A stretch of 64,000 nucleotides of DNA from Fictibacillus phosphorivorans (GTDB taxonomy: Bacteria; Bacillota; Bacilli; Bacillales; Fictibacillaceae). Shown here piece by piece: positions 34,901 to 43,379 of the stretch. Each line of letters opens with the position of its first letter. Position 1 is the stretch's first letter. The position numbers and the translations under genes are program-made. The notes under the pieces are model-generated. The model ran no database searches. It worked only from the letters and a program-made list of their open reading frames with translations, and was not told the DNA's origin. Location of the stretch: the NCBI RefSeq assembly GCF_007673525.1, contig NZ_VDZU01000001.1, forward strand, positions 992,001-1,056,000, in the 5' to 3' direction.

Positions 34901-35074
34901 TTATTCCACCGTGTATTTTTCTAGGTCTTGCAATAACTCTGTTAAACGTGGAAGTTCTCTTTTCGTATCTTCTAGAAAGGATTCGTCTGTGATATGTAAC
35001 TGATTGATGATCCTTTGCATCTCTTGAAGGCAGTCAGCGACATGCATTTCTTCTTCAGTAAACTGTCTGTTCAT
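34901..35074 (-). CDS. Small acidic protein
   Basis: A 57-residue, mainly helical and acidic protein (MNRQFTEEEMHVADCLQEM... LPRLTELLQDLEKYTVE). The leader holds AAAGGAG and a nearer GTAGGA before the ATG. No family was recognised. A candidate terminator lies downstream at about 34800. It could be coexpressed with the small membrane protein, though a gap of about 140 bases and the terminator argue against. Confidence 0.5.
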   Translation of the reverse strand: MNRQFTEEEMHVADCLQEMQRIINQLHITDESFLEDTKRELPRLTELLQDLEKYTVE

Positions 35075-35155
35075 TTCCTACTTTCTCCTTTAAAACAATA
35101 GGTACTTGTTAAAAAAATCAATAGGCGCAGGAACTTTCCCCGCGCCAACTTAAGT

Positions 35156-36133
35156 TTAGAATAAGCTTGTGCTATGCAAAGGTTGCGTCTTCGCGTTTGG
35201 ATCGATATAGGATTTAGCATTGTTAATTGCTGTAGGCGCTTCTCCGAAACCAGAAGCGATCAACTTTACTTTGCCATCGTACGTACATACATCACCAGCC
35301 GCATAAATTCCTTTAATATTTGTTTCCATTTTGGAATTTACAACAATTGAATTCTTTTGTATATCTAGGCCCCACGTTTTAATTGGACCGAGAGATGAGA
35401 TGAAACCATAGTTAACGACAACAGCATCCACTTCAACCGTTTCTTTTACATCCCCATTTTCTAAAACAACGGCTGAGATCGTATTTCCATCACCGATCAA
35501 CTCTTTTATTTGATAAGGTGTTTTAACAGCAACTTTTGAATTCATAAGTTGCTCAACACTATGTTCGTGTGCACGAAACTTATCGCGTCTATGGGTTAAA
35601 GTAATTTCTGGACAGATAGGTTCAAGCATTAATGACCAATCAAGAGCAGAATCTCCTCCGCCACAAACTAATACACGTTTTCCTGCGAATGCGTTTAGAT
35701 CATTTACAAAATAATGCAGGTTTTTGCCTTCGTATTGTTGAGCTGTCGCTAGTTCTAAACGACGAGGTTGAAATGCACCTACGCCAGCCGTAATTAATAC
35801 TGCCTTACTGTAATGAACATTTTTATCTGTTGTTAATTCGAAGATTTCTTCATTCTTTTCAACGTTTTGAACGGATTCCTCTAAGACCACTGTTGGGTTG
35901 AACTGCATCGCTTGCTCTTTCAGGTTATTAACGAGATCTTGAGCAAGTACTTTGGGAAAACCGGCAACATCATATATGTACTTTTCAGGATAGAGAGCAG
36001 ATAATTGACCGCCAAGTTGAGGCATGCTCTCAATGATCTTCACCTTCATCTGGCGCATGCCACCATAGAATGCAGCAAACAAGCCTGAAGGTCCTCCGCC
36101 AATAATTGTGATATCGTAAATTTCTTTTGTCAT
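35156..36133 (-). CDS. yumC: Ferredoxin/flavodoxin-NADP+ reductase, type 2
   Basis: A 325-residue thioredoxin-reductase-like flavoprotein. It has the FAD motif [17 protein letters not shown], the NADPH motif [11 protein letters not shown] near residue 160 and the C-terminal [13 protein letters not shown]. As in YumC, there is no CxxC redox pair, which separates it from thioredoxin reductase. It moves electrons between NADPH and ferredoxin or flavodoxin. The ATG at 36133 follows AGAGGTG; a longer frame upstream to 36310 is not supported. Confidence 0.93.
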   Translation of the reverse strand: MTKEIYDITIIGGGPSGLFAAFYGGMRQMKVKIIESMPQLGGQLSALYPEKYIYDVAGFPKVLAQDLVNNLKEQAMQFNPTVVLEESVQNVEKNEEIFELTTDKNVHYSKAVLITAGVGAFQPRRLELATAQQYEGKNLHYFVNDLNAFAGKRVLVCGGGDSALDWSLMLEPICPEITLTHRRDKFRAHEHSVEQLMNSKVAVKTPYQIKELIGDGNTISAVVLENGDVKETVEVDAVVVNYGFISSLGPIKTWGLDIQKNSIVVNSKMETNIKGIYAAGDVCTYDGKVKLIASGFGEAPTAINNAKSYIDPNAKTQPLHSTSLF

Positions 36134-36414
36134 AACTTTCACCTCTTCTAGATTTATGACTGATGAACATGGAATATGTTCTGACCAGAACGTGCTATCT
36201 CTCATTTTACATTCTTGAAGGAAGCCCAAAGTCCTCTTTTGATTGTAGATTTTGACAATCGAAACAATGATAAGAAAGGCATACTCCACAAGAATTTGAA
36301 ACATCATCATATCGAAAAAAGGGTTGAAAAAACAAGAAAAAAGGAATAAGATGAGGGTGTATGGTTAAAAAATGTCGATATTTCGAACGTTTTTTGCATT
36401 TATTTATATCTTAT
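36134..36414. other. Divergent region between yumC and yumB
   Basis: GAACAT (36165-36170) and ATGTTC (36176-36181) form a perfect inverted repeat; the second arm also belongs to GTTCT (36178-36182) pairing with AGAAC (36187-36191). These overlapping palindromes lie about 35-70 bases before yumC. No gene is visible. Confidence 0.5.
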
Positions 36415-36434
36415 TACGTGAAATATATCACAAT
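36415..36434 (+). promoter_or_regulatory. Rex-like operator before yumB
   Basis: TACGTGAAATATATCACAAT has the GTGA-N6-TCAC core of the redox-sensing repressor Rex, which releases DNA when NADH rises. It is 73 bases before the start of an NADH dehydrogenase gene. Confidence 0.6.
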
Positions 36435-36506
36435 CTATTCCTTTCCATCATATTTAATGATTGAAAAGGTCAAACTAAAAAAAATGAGAACTGGAAGTGA
36501 ATTTAA

Positions 36507-37706
36507 ATGAGTAAGCCAAAAATTCTAATATTAGGCGGCGGCTACGGCGGAATTATGTCAGCTGTACGTTTACAAAAAGAGCTAGGTTCTGACGAAGCTG
36601 AGATCACATTAGTAAATAAGCACAACTATCATTACCAAACAACGTGGCTTCATGAGAACGCAGCGGGAACATTACATCATGACAAAACTCGTATCATGAT
36701 CGATAACATTATCGATATGAACAAAGTGAATTTTGTTCAAGATACAGTTAAGGAAATCAAGAAAGATGAAAAGCTAGTTATCTTAGATAATCAAGAATTA
36801 ACATACGACTACTTAATTATTGCGCTTGGTTCTGATCCTGAAACGTTTGGTATCCAAGGTCTTAAAGAAAATGCATTCAGCATTCGCAGCATCAACTCTG
36901 TTCGTAAAATTCGCGAGCATATTGATTATTCTTTCGCTCGTTACAATAACGAAGGACAACCTGATGAACTTATTACAATCGTAGTAGGTGGAGCTGGATT
37001 TACTGGAATTGAATTCGTTGGTGAACTTGCTGACCGTGTTCCTGAGCTTTGCCGTGAGTATGATATTCCTCGTGAAAAAGTTCGTATCGTGAACATTGAG
37101 GCTGCTCCAACAGTACTTCCTGGATTTGATGAAGAACTTGTTGAGTATGCGATCAATAACCTAGAACGTCGTGGCGTTGAATTTCTTGTAAGCACTCCGA
37201 TTAAAGAGTGTAATGAAGATGGTGTAATCCTTGCAAATGGCGAAGAGATCAAAGCTGCTACAATCGTTTGGACTGGTGGAGTACGTGGTAACCATCTAGT
37301 TGAAGAAGCTGGTTTCGAAACGATGCGTGGACGCGTTAAAGTCGACAAAGATCTTCGCATGCCTGGATTTGATTATATTTTTGTTGCAGGAGACTGTGCA
37401 CTTATCATCGATGAGGAAGCAAACCGTCCATATCCTCCAACTGCTCAAATCGCTATTCAACAAGCTTATACAATCGGCCGTAACATCAAAGCATTGATGA
37501 ACGGTGGAAAGCTTGAAGAGTTTAAACCTGATATTAAAGGTACAGTTGCGTCCCTAGGTAAAGGTGAAGCGATTGGTAAAGTTGGAAACAAAAAATTATT
37601 CGGTGCAACTGCATCTGCAATGAAAAAAGTAATTGATAACCGTTACCTGTTCTTACTTGGTGGGGTACCGATGGTTATTAAAAAAGGTAAGTTGAAACTG
37701 TTTTAA
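36507..37706 (+). CDS. yumB: Type-II NADH dehydrogenase-like protein YumB
   Basis: A 399-residue flavoprotein. N-terminal FAD motif [33 protein letters not shown]; second Rossmann motif [25 protein letters not shown] and [13 protein letters not shown] near the C-terminus, which contact FAD and quinone. It is closer in sequence blocks to YumB than to Ndh (YjlD) of B. subtilis. It likely oxidises NADH without pumping protons. A Rex-like site upstream suggests induction at high NADH. Confidence 0.9.
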   Translation: MSKPKILILGGGYGGIMSAVRLQKELGSDEAEITLVNKHNYHYQTTWLHENAAGTLHHDKTRIMIDNIIDMNKVNFVQDTVKEIKKDEKLVILDNQELTYDYLIIALGSDPETFGIQGLKENAFSIRSINSVRKIREHIDYSFARYNNEGQPDELITIVVGGAGFTGIEFVGELADRVPELCREYDIPREKVRIVNIEAAPTVLPGFDEELVEYAINNLERRGVEFLVSTPIKECNEDGVILANGEEIKAATIVWTGGVRGNHLVEEAGFETMRGRVKVDKDLRMPGFDYIFVAGDCALIIDEEANRPYPPTAQIAIQQAYTIGRNIKALMNGGKLEEFKPDIKGTVASLGKGEAIGKVGNKKLFGATASAMKKVIDNRYLFLLGGVPMVIKKGKLKLF

Positions 37707-37722
37707 TGGTTAATGGTAAACT

Positions 37723-37757
37723 AAGAGCAGAAGCGTAAAGCTTCTGTTCTTTTTTTA
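37723..37757 (+). terminator. Terminator of yumB
   Basis: AAGAGCAGAAGC pairs with GCTTCTGTTCTT (one G-U) and is followed by TTTTT. Confidence 0.9.
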
Positions 37758-37785
37758 TTACATTAAGAAAGGGCGAGCGTGCTAA

Positions 37786-38274
37786 ATGACGAAAAAAGAC
37801 AGAGGAAACGTATGGCTTGCAGCGGCTGGCCTACTGATCGACGAGGATGGAAGGTGGCTTGTCGTGAAAAAGAACTATGGTGGCCTTAAAGGTAAATGGT
37901 CCATACCGGCTGGCTTTGTAGATGCAGGAGAAACGGTTGACGAGGCTGCTGTTCGTGAAGTTTATGAAGAGACAGGCATCTTTGGAGAAGTTAGTACAAT
38001 ACTTGGTATACGCTCAGGAGTTATAAAAGAAACGATTAGTGATAATATGGTTGTGTTCTTATTGAAAAAAAAGCAGGGAGATCTTTCACAGCATTCAAAT
38101 GAAATTGAAACTGCTGCGTTCATGAAGCCTGAAGAACTAAGAGCAGATCCGGATACTTCTCTAATGATTCATTACTTTATGGATAGAAAAGTGAAGTTTT
38201 TAGAAGATACAATTAATCCTGGGGATGTATTTGGTTATACCACTTATAAGATTATGGATTGCAGACATGAATAG
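37786..38274 (+). CDS. NUDIX hydrolase
   Basis: A 162-residue NUDIX protein. The full Nudix box is present, from GFVDAGETVDEAA through VREVYEETGIF (about residues 45-67), with the Glu residues for metal binding. Such enzymes split nucleoside diphosphates linked to another group; the substrate is not known. GGGCGAG is a weak ribosome site. Confidence 0.9.
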   Translation: MTKKDRGNVWLAAAGLLIDEDGRWLVVKKNYGGLKGKWSIPAGFVDAGETVDEAAVREVYEETGIFGEVSTILGIRSGVIKETISDNMVVFLLKKKQGDLSQHSNEIETAAFMKPEELRADPDTSLMIHYFMDRKVKFLEDTINPGDVFGYTTYKIMDCRHE

Positions 38275-38301
38275 TCAGGTTTTACATAAAGAGAAAGTTT
38301 C

Positions 38302-38336
38302 GATCAGGGCCTTCAGTGTAGCTCTGATTATTTTAT
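38302..38336 (+). terminator. Probable terminator after the NUDIX gene
   Basis: ATCAGGGC pairs with GCTCTGAT and is followed by TATTTTAT. Confidence 0.65.
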
Positions 38337-38499
38337 AGAAGGAACAACAAAAATGTACGAAATATTCTGAAAATTAAAGAATGTTCATGATGATTACGCT
38401 TACATTGCAATATTTCGCTTTAAAACAGGTTTTTCAATCCTTCATTTCCTTGTTATTATTATCTGAAAATTTAAACAAAAAAAGAGGGAGTGTTACAAC

Positions 38500-38631
38500 A
38501 TGAGAAAACATGCGATTCAGAAAAAACATGATCAATGTCCATACTGTGAGGGAAAAGGTTATTTTCAGCTCTTGCTTGGAGGATCTGAAACGTGTGTGGA
38601 ATGCTGCGGAAGCGGCAAAAAAAGAGCTTAG
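38500..38631 (+). CDS. yuiA: YuiA-like zinc-finger miniprotein
   Basis: A 43-residue protein with two DnaJ-type C-x2-C-x-G-x-G motifs: CPYCEGKGYF and CVECCGSGK. This matches YuiA of B. subtilis, next to yuiB in both genomes. The cysteines probably bind one zinc ion. Function is unknown. AGAGGGAG precedes the ATG. Confidence 0.82.
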   Translation: MRKHAIQKKHDQCPYCEGKGYFQLLLGGSETCVECCGSGKKRA

Positions 38632-38654
38632 AACTGTAACGCTCTCAAACACGA

Positions 38655-38683
38655 TTGACGTATATGCCCCCGTTTAGTAAACT
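38655..38683 (+). promoter_or_regulatory. Possible SigA-type promoter of yuiB
   Basis: TTGACG (38655-38660) and TAAACT (38678-38683) with a 17-base spacer. Confidence 0.45.
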
Positions 38684-38712
38684 AACTTCAGATATATGGG
38701 GGTGTCTACATC

Positions 38713-39036
38713 ATGGATTTGCTATTGCCGCAATTCATTATTTCAATGTTGCTGTTTATGGTTCTCTTCTTTGGAATCGGTTTCTTGTTTAACATGCTCT
38801 TACGTGCTACTTGGTTTATGGTTATTCTATACCCAATAGTCGTCATAATGATTGTAGATGACATTCGTTTTTTCGAATATTTTACAAAGCCAGGTACGAG
38901 CTTTAAATTACTTGGAAGTGATCTTTTAAATTTATCAGCATCAGATATTACGATACTTGCATTCGGATTAATCGGTGCGATTCTATCCGGAGTTGCTATT
39001 AAGATGCTTCGAGTACGCGGTTATCAGATGTTTTAA
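38713..39036 (+). CDS. yuiB: YuiB-family membrane protein
   Basis: A 107-residue protein with three hydrophobic segments (about residues 7-29, 32-50 and 78-99) and a soluble DDIRFFEYFTKPGT loop. It matches the YuiB family of unknown function. GGGGGTG precedes the ATG. Order yuiA-yuiB-yuiC equals B. subtilis. Confidence 0.87.
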   Translation: MDLLLPQFIISMLLFMVLFFGIGFLFNMLLRATWFMVILYPIVVIMIVDDIRFFEYFTKPGTSFKLLGSDLLNLSASDITILAFGLIGAILSGVAIKMLRVRGYQMF

Positions 39037-39063
39037 AAGCCCCTCTTATAGGGGTTTTTTTAT
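39034..39063 (+). terminator. Terminator of yuiB
   Basis: AAGCCCCT pairs with AGGGGTTT around CTTAT, then a T-run. Confidence 0.85.
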
Positions 39064-39147
39064 TTGCACTTTTTTTCCTTTTATTTCAAACGGGTATACA
39101 TAACAACCAGCCGGGGAAGGAATAGATAGGAGAGGAGTGGACAATTT

Positions 39148-39828
39148 TTGTTGATTTTAAGAAAAATTGTAAAGCGAACCACGATCGTTATTCTATTTAT
39201 TTGTGCTGTATTTACAACATTTCGTTCCATTTCTGGTGTAGAGGCAGATGATCTAGCGACTTGGTTAGATGAAAAACAATCAGACAACATGATTATTGAG
39301 ACGACACTTAGTGTTTTAACAGAGTCTTTAAAAACTTTGCCTACCATTTATAAGCCTAACCTGATGCTATCATCTGCTGAGGTGAAACAGCGATCTCTTG
39401 AAGATGAGATGAACCTTACTCAATATCCTTCTGTTCATGTAACTGCAACAGGCTACACGGCAGGTCAAGAGAGTACAGGTAAGTCGAAAAGTCATCCTGC
39501 ATACGGAATCACCAAATCAGGTTTAAAGGTGAGAAGAGACCTTTATTCTACCATTGCAGCAGATCCTGCAGTTTTTCCGATCGGTACGGTTCTATGGATT
39601 CCCGGATACGGATATGGAGTAGTTGCAGATACGGGATCAGCCATTAAAGGTAACAGGTTAGATCTATTTTATAACACAGTAGACGAAGTGTATAAGAAGT
39701 GGGGCAAGAAAAATATTGATGTTTATATAGTAGAGCGTGGAGACGGAAAGATTACAGAAAATGAACTGAATGATCTAAACGAAGAAAAGTCCATGCAAGT
39801 GTTTAGGCAGCAATACTTATACAAATGA
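39148..39828 (+). CDS. yuiC: 3D-domain cell-wall protein YuiC
   Basis: A 226-residue exported protein: an N-terminal signal or anchor segment ([14 protein letters not shown]) and a C-terminal 3D domain named for three conserved aspartates (seen in [18 protein letters not shown] and [13 protein letters not shown]). The domain has the double-psi barrel fold of lytic transglycosylases such as MltA. YuiC-type proteins resemble stationary-phase survival factors and cleave peptidoglycan glycan strands. TTG start after GAGAGGAGTGG. Confidence 0.87.
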   Translation: MLILRKIVKRTTIVILFICAVFTTFRSISGVEADDLATWLDEKQSDNMIIETTLSVLTESLKTLPTIYKPNLMLSSAEVKQRSLEDEMNLTQYPSVHVTATGYTAGQESTGKSKSHPAYGITKSGLKVRRDLYSTIAADPAVFPIGTVLWIPGYGYGVVADTGSAIKGNRLDLFYNTVDEVYKKWGKKNIDVYIVERGDGKITENELNDLNEEKSMQVFRQQYLYK

Positions 39829-39831
39829 TAA

Positions 39832-39866
39832 AAGCTTCAGGTTCACGTGACCTGAAGCTTCTTTAT
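39832..39866. terminator. Bidirectional terminator between yuiC and the BtuF-like gene
   Basis: AAGCTTCAGGT (39832-39842) pairs with ACCTGAAGCTT (39850-39860). The stop codon of the minus-strand gene is inside the loop. Confidence 0.88.
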
Positions 39867-40673
39867 GTAGCTCTCTTCTTCCTCTGGTAAGAAAACAGGA
39901 AAATCGTTCGGATGTATAAGTGCAGCTAATCGTTTCATACCGATGATTAAGCGTGGTGATGGACGGCAGAAGAGGGACTCCTCAAGTTTGAAGATCTCAG
40001 TACGAAGATCAGTCTCCAAATGGTCCCAGCCTTCTCGCTTTTGAATATGTGAAATCTGCATCTTATCTGTTTTCACACCGACCCAAACCATTCCTATGAT
40101 ATCTGGTTTACGGCGAACTACGTCTTCCCATGTTGTTTGTACACTTGCCAGTTCGACGTCTTGAAACAAGTTTTCTCCACCAGCAAGATAAGCGATCTCT
40201 GTGAGCCAATTCACTTTACCTGGCGTAAAGATGGGCTTTGGCCACCATTCAAAATATACTTTTTTTCTGTTTTTTATAGAGTTGCTTATTTTCTCGTATT
40301 GATTGATCTCATCCTTCATCCATTCAGTTGCCTTTTTAGCTTCTGCCATCTTATTTGTCCTTTTACCAAGATCGAGCAGATCTTTTTGGATATCTGTAAG
40401 ACTTTGTGGATTATAAATGACATGTGGAATCCTACGTCGTTCCAATTCCTCTATGTTTTTCTCCATTCCTGGTACACTTAAACTGGCTAGTACAAGATCC
40501 GGCTCTAGAGATTGAAGTTTGTTCATATCAATCGATAGATCTGGACCTAATCTCGGAAGTTTTTCGATATCCTTTGGCCAATCTGAAAAGTCATCGACTC
40601 CGATCAATTGTGAAGTTAATCCTAAATAATGCAACAGTTCGGTGTTACTTGGGCAAATTGAAATGATTCTCAA
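39843..40673 (-). CDS. Cobalamin-binding (BtuF/TroA-like) protein without signal peptide
   Basis: About 276 residues with the two-lobed periplasmic binding fold of BtuF: RIISICPSNTELLHYLGL at the N-terminus, VDDFSDWP, LRRDPDLVL-like KLQSLEPDLVLAS, and TWEDVVRRKPDIIGM. These proteins bind cobalamin or related corrins and normally hand them to an ABC importer. Here the best start (TTG, nine bases after AGGAGG) gives a protein with no signal peptide or lipobox, so it is probably cytoplasmic. No permease or ATPase gene is near. yuiD is 13 bases upstream, so both may be one transcript. Confidence 0.75.
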   Translation of the reverse strand: MRIISICPSNTELLHYLGLTSQLIGVDDFSDWPKDIEKLPRLGPDLSIDMNKLQSLEPDLVLASLSVPGMEKNIEELERRRIPHVIYNPQSLTDIQKDLLDLGKRTNKMAEAKKATEWMKDEINQYEKISNSIKNRKKVYFEWWPKPIFTPGKVNWLTEIAYLAGGENLFQDVELASVQTTWEDVVRRKPDIIGMVWVGVKTDKMQISHIQKREGWDHLETDLRTEIFKLEESLFCRPSPRLIIGMKRLAALIHPNDFPVFLPEEEESYIKKLQVT

Positions 40674-40686
40674 AGAGAAGAACCTC

Positions 40687-41169
40687 CTATGATATGAACA
40701 ACCATGACAAGAGTAATGTTTGAAGAATTCCAAGAAGTCCGCCAAAGAATACTTCACTAGGACGATGTCCAAGAAGTTCTTTTAGTTCTTTTCTTTGTTC
40801 TTCCACCTTTTTCTCTTGAAATCTCTCTGATTCTCTCACATGGTTTCTGAATTCTTCTACTAAGTCATTCAATACGGCTGCTTGTTCTCCTGCATGCCAA
40901 CGGATACCTTTTGCATCGTACATGACGATGATTGCAAACATGGCAGCGATGGCGAAGAGAGTTGAACCCATTCCGTGTAAGGCTCCAACGGCGGTAGCTA
41001 ATGAAGTAACAGCAGCTGAGTGTGAACTAGGCATTCCTCCTGTACTAATAAATAACTCCCATCTAATTTTTTTAGTATGATAAAAATGGATAGGGATTTT
41101 TAAGAATTGTGCAGAAAATACACCAAGTAAAGCTGCTATTAATGGGAAGTTCAATAGAATATCTGGCAT
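40687..41169 (-). CDS. yuiD: Divergent PAP2-family membrane protein YuiD
   Basis: A 160-residue protein of the YuiD family (acid phosphatase/vanadium-dependent haloperoxidase related). The GGMPSSHSAAVTSLATAVG block holds the PSSH phosphatase-like motif; FPLIAALLGVFSAQ and the C-terminal GGLLGILQTLLLSWLF are membrane segments. KGIRWHAGEQAAVLN is also conserved. The reaction is unknown. ATG after AAAGGA. Confidence 0.88.
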   Translation of the reverse strand: MPDILLNFPLIAALLGVFSAQFLKIPIHFYHTKKIRWELFISTGGMPSSHSAAVTSLATAVGALHGMGSTLFAIAAMFAIIVMYDAKGIRWHAGEQAAVLNDLVEEFRNHVRESERFQEKKVEEQRKELKELLGHRPSEVFFGGLLGILQTLLLSWLFIS

Positions 41170-41281
41170 GAGGATTATCCTTTCAATAGGGTGGTTTATA
41201 GTATGGCTGTTTTAGATAGTTGTTACCCGATTTAGGACTAGTTCAATCTTTGCGTAACATGGATTGAAGGAGGAAACAAGA

Positions 41282-41659
41282 ATGGAGTATTTTCCGGAGG
41301 AGTATTATGAATTTTTCATTGTTTTTAACGATGGAGATTATTATACAGGTCACGATCTGTTAGAAGAAGTGTGGCTCACTGACCGCAGTAACCTGTTTGT
41401 TAAAGGATTGCTACAGATGACGGTTGCTCTTTATCATTATGAATATGGAAACCTTAAAGGAGCTAGACAAATGATGAGAGTAGGTAAAGAGTATCTAACT
41501 CCGTATAAACCAATTCATTGGCAGTTGAATGTGGAGAAAGTACTATTATTTATTGAACAGTGCCTTAAAGTCATCCCTATTGATCTAGACAGAGTGGCAT
41601 TTGAAGAAGTTGTTCATCTGCCTGTTCTTCCAAAACTTTATTTAAATTTAGAAGAATAA
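41282..41659 (+). CDS. DUF309-family protein
   Basis: A 125-residue helical protein with the DUF309 signature: FNDGDYYTGHDLLEEVW followed by LLQMTVALYHYEYGNLKGA. The His-Asp-Glu-rich helix resembles metal sites, but no function is known. The ATG at 41282 follows AAGGAGG; an upstream TTG would include that site. Confidence 0.85.
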   Translation: MEYFPEEYYEFFIVFNDGDYYTGHDLLEEVWLTDRSNLFVKGLLQMTVALYHYEYGNLKGARQMMRVGKEYLTPYKPIHWQLNVEKVLLFIEQCLKVIPIDLDRVAFEEVVHLPVLPKLYLNLEE

Positions 41660-41740
41660 AGAATCGTGAATTCGAAATATTCTAAAAGAAAGAGTATAAT
41701 GAGATGCAGAGCTTTATAACGAATAAGGGGGAACTTTAAC

Positions 41741-43228
41741 ATGTTTACGATTAAACAACTTTGGAATACTAGCGAACAAGAAGAAGTCCTACTGGTCGGT
41801 TTATTTCAAGAACCAAAACTTACTGGTGTAATGGCAGATATGGATAAGGAATTAAGTGGAACAATTACTGTTCTTATAAAAGAAGGGGATCTTTCAAATC
41901 GCCTAAAAAGCATAAAAAAGCTGAATACACTTGGTCAGCTCGGCACGAAAAGAGTTTATTTTGCAGGTCTAGGAAAGCGTGAAGATTTTTCTTATGACAA
42001 AGCTAGAAGCACGTTCGGAAGAGCTGTCCAAGAAATCACAAAAGAAAAGAGAACACACTTTTCTATATTGCTGGATACGTTCCATACGGACCAGCTTTCG
42101 ATCGAAAAGCTTGCCCATGCTTTTAGTGAAGCAGCGGGTACAGCAGTTTATAAATTTGAAGACTATAAAAAGAAAACGAATGAACCACAAAAGCGGTTAG
42201 AATCTGTAACTGTTTATACGGAAAACAGTGAAGTTGAAGCTGGGCTGACGAGCGGATTTGCTTATGCGAAAGGAATTAACTTTGCTCGAGATCTTGTGAA
42301 CACACCTGCGAACCTTTTGACACCAACAGACCTTGCTGCAGAAGCGATTGATGTGGCGCTTGAATATGGCATGGAATATGAGATTCTTGAAAAAGAAGAC
42401 ATGGAGAAGCTGGGAATGGGAGCTATACTTGCTGTAAGTAAAGGTTCAGATCAGCTTCCTAAATTGATCACGGTAAAATATCAAGGTGGGAAAAAGGAAG
42501 ATTCTTATGTTGCCCTAGTAGGAAAAGGATTAACCTTTGATGCGGGAGGTTATTCCATTAAACCTGCTCTCAACATGCATGAAATGAAAAGCGATATGGG
42601 CGGAAGTGCGGCAGTATTGGGTGCGATGGAGGCAATCGGTCAATTGAAGCCTGAGATTAATATTATGTTTGTGATTCCATCTTCAGAGAACTTGATCAAC
42701 GGAGAGGCAATGAAGCCAGGAGACGTGATCACTTCACTGAGTGGAAAGACTATTGAAGTTCGAAACACAGATGCTGAAGGACGTCTCATTCTAGCCGATG
42801 CGATTACGTATGCAAAGGAACAAGGGGCTAAGTATATTGTGGACGTTGCTACTTTAACTGGCGGAGTGGTCGTTGCACTAGGAGATTGTACAACTGGTGC
42901 TCTTACAAACAATGAAGAGTTCTATGAACATATTAAGCAATCTGCAGCGGATGAAGCGGAATTATTGTGGCTCCTTCCAAGTTTTCAGCCATTTAAAGAT
43001 ATGTTAAAAACAAGTGATGTTGCAGATCTTAACAACTCAACAGGCAGACTAGGTCATGCTATTACGGGTGGATTGTTTGTAGGTGAGTTCGCTGAAAATA
43101 CGCCTTGGGTCCATTTGGATATAGCAGGTACCGCTTATTCTGGAAAGTCCACAGAGTTAGGTCCTAAAGGAGCAACTGGTGTTATGGTTCGAACTCTCGT
43201 TAACTTCGTAAGAAATTTTAAAGCCTAA
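41741..43228 (+). CDS. pepA: Cytosol aminopeptidase (leucyl aminopeptidase), M17
   Basis: A 495-residue M17 metallopeptidase that removes N-terminal amino acids. The catalytic domain has GKGLTFDAGGYSIKP, the signature NTDAEGRLILADA (about 346-358), and the metal ligands in KSDMGGSAAV. Length is usual for the family. Named yuiE in B. subtilis. AAGGGGG precedes the ATG. Confidence 0.95.
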   Translation: MFTIKQLWNTSEQEEVLLVGLFQEPKLTGVMADMDKELSGTITVLIKEGDLSNRLKSIKKLNTLGQLGTKRVYFAGLGKREDFSYDKARSTFGRAVQEITKEKRTHFSILLDTFHTDQLSIEKLAHAFSEAAGTAVYKFEDYKKKTNEPQKRLESVTVYTENSEVEAGLTSGFAYAKGINFARDLVNTPANLLTPTDLAAEAIDVALEYGMEYEILEKEDMEKLGMGAILAVSKGSDQLPKLITVKYQGGKKEDSYVALVGKGLTFDAGGYSIKPALNMHEMKSDMGGSAAVLGAMEAIGQLKPEINIMFVIPSSENLINGEAMKPGDVITSLSGKTIEVRNTDAEGRLILADAITYAKEQGAKYIVDVATLTGGVVVALGDCTTGALTNNEEFYEHIKQSAADEAELLWLLPSFQPFKDMLKTSDVADLNNSTGRLGHAITGGLFVGEFAENTPWVHLDIAGTAYSGKSTELGPKGATGVMVRTLVNFVRNFKA

Positions 43229-43240
43229 TAAGAACGATGA

Positions 43241-43276
43241 AAAGCTGGTTCTCGCTGTTGAGAGCCAGTTTTTGTT
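43241..43276 (+). terminator. Terminator of pepA
   Basis: AAAGCTGGTTCTC pairs with GAGAGCCAGTTTT with one G-U, and is T-tailed. Confidence 0.9.
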
Positions 43277-43283
43277 TTGTGTT

Positions 43284-43327
43284 TGACAAATCCCCTTTAT
43301 CCATGTTAATTTGTTAAAGGTTTAACA
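43284..43327 (+). promoter_or_regulatory. Promoter of yuiF with adjacent palindrome
   Basis: TTGACA (43284-43289) and TTAATT (43307-43312) with a 17-base spacer. Immediately downstream GTTAAAGGTTTAAC (43314-43327) is an inverted repeat across the expected transcription start, a possible operator. Confidence 0.55.
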
Positions 43328-43379
43328 TATTAGTGATTTAGCGAAATAAAGCGATAAAGTTGTTTGAGGAGGAAATGAA

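Noticed and set aside
35156..36133. yumC as thioredoxin reductase
   Set aside because: The CxxC redox pair is absent, and the sequence matches the type-2 ferredoxin-NADP+ reductase pattern.
38667..38702. C5...G5 hairpin masking the yuiB ribosome site, similar to that before yunB
   Set aside because: The likely yuiB promoter has its -10 at 38678-38683, so the C5 arm would not be in the RNA; the resemblance is probably chance.
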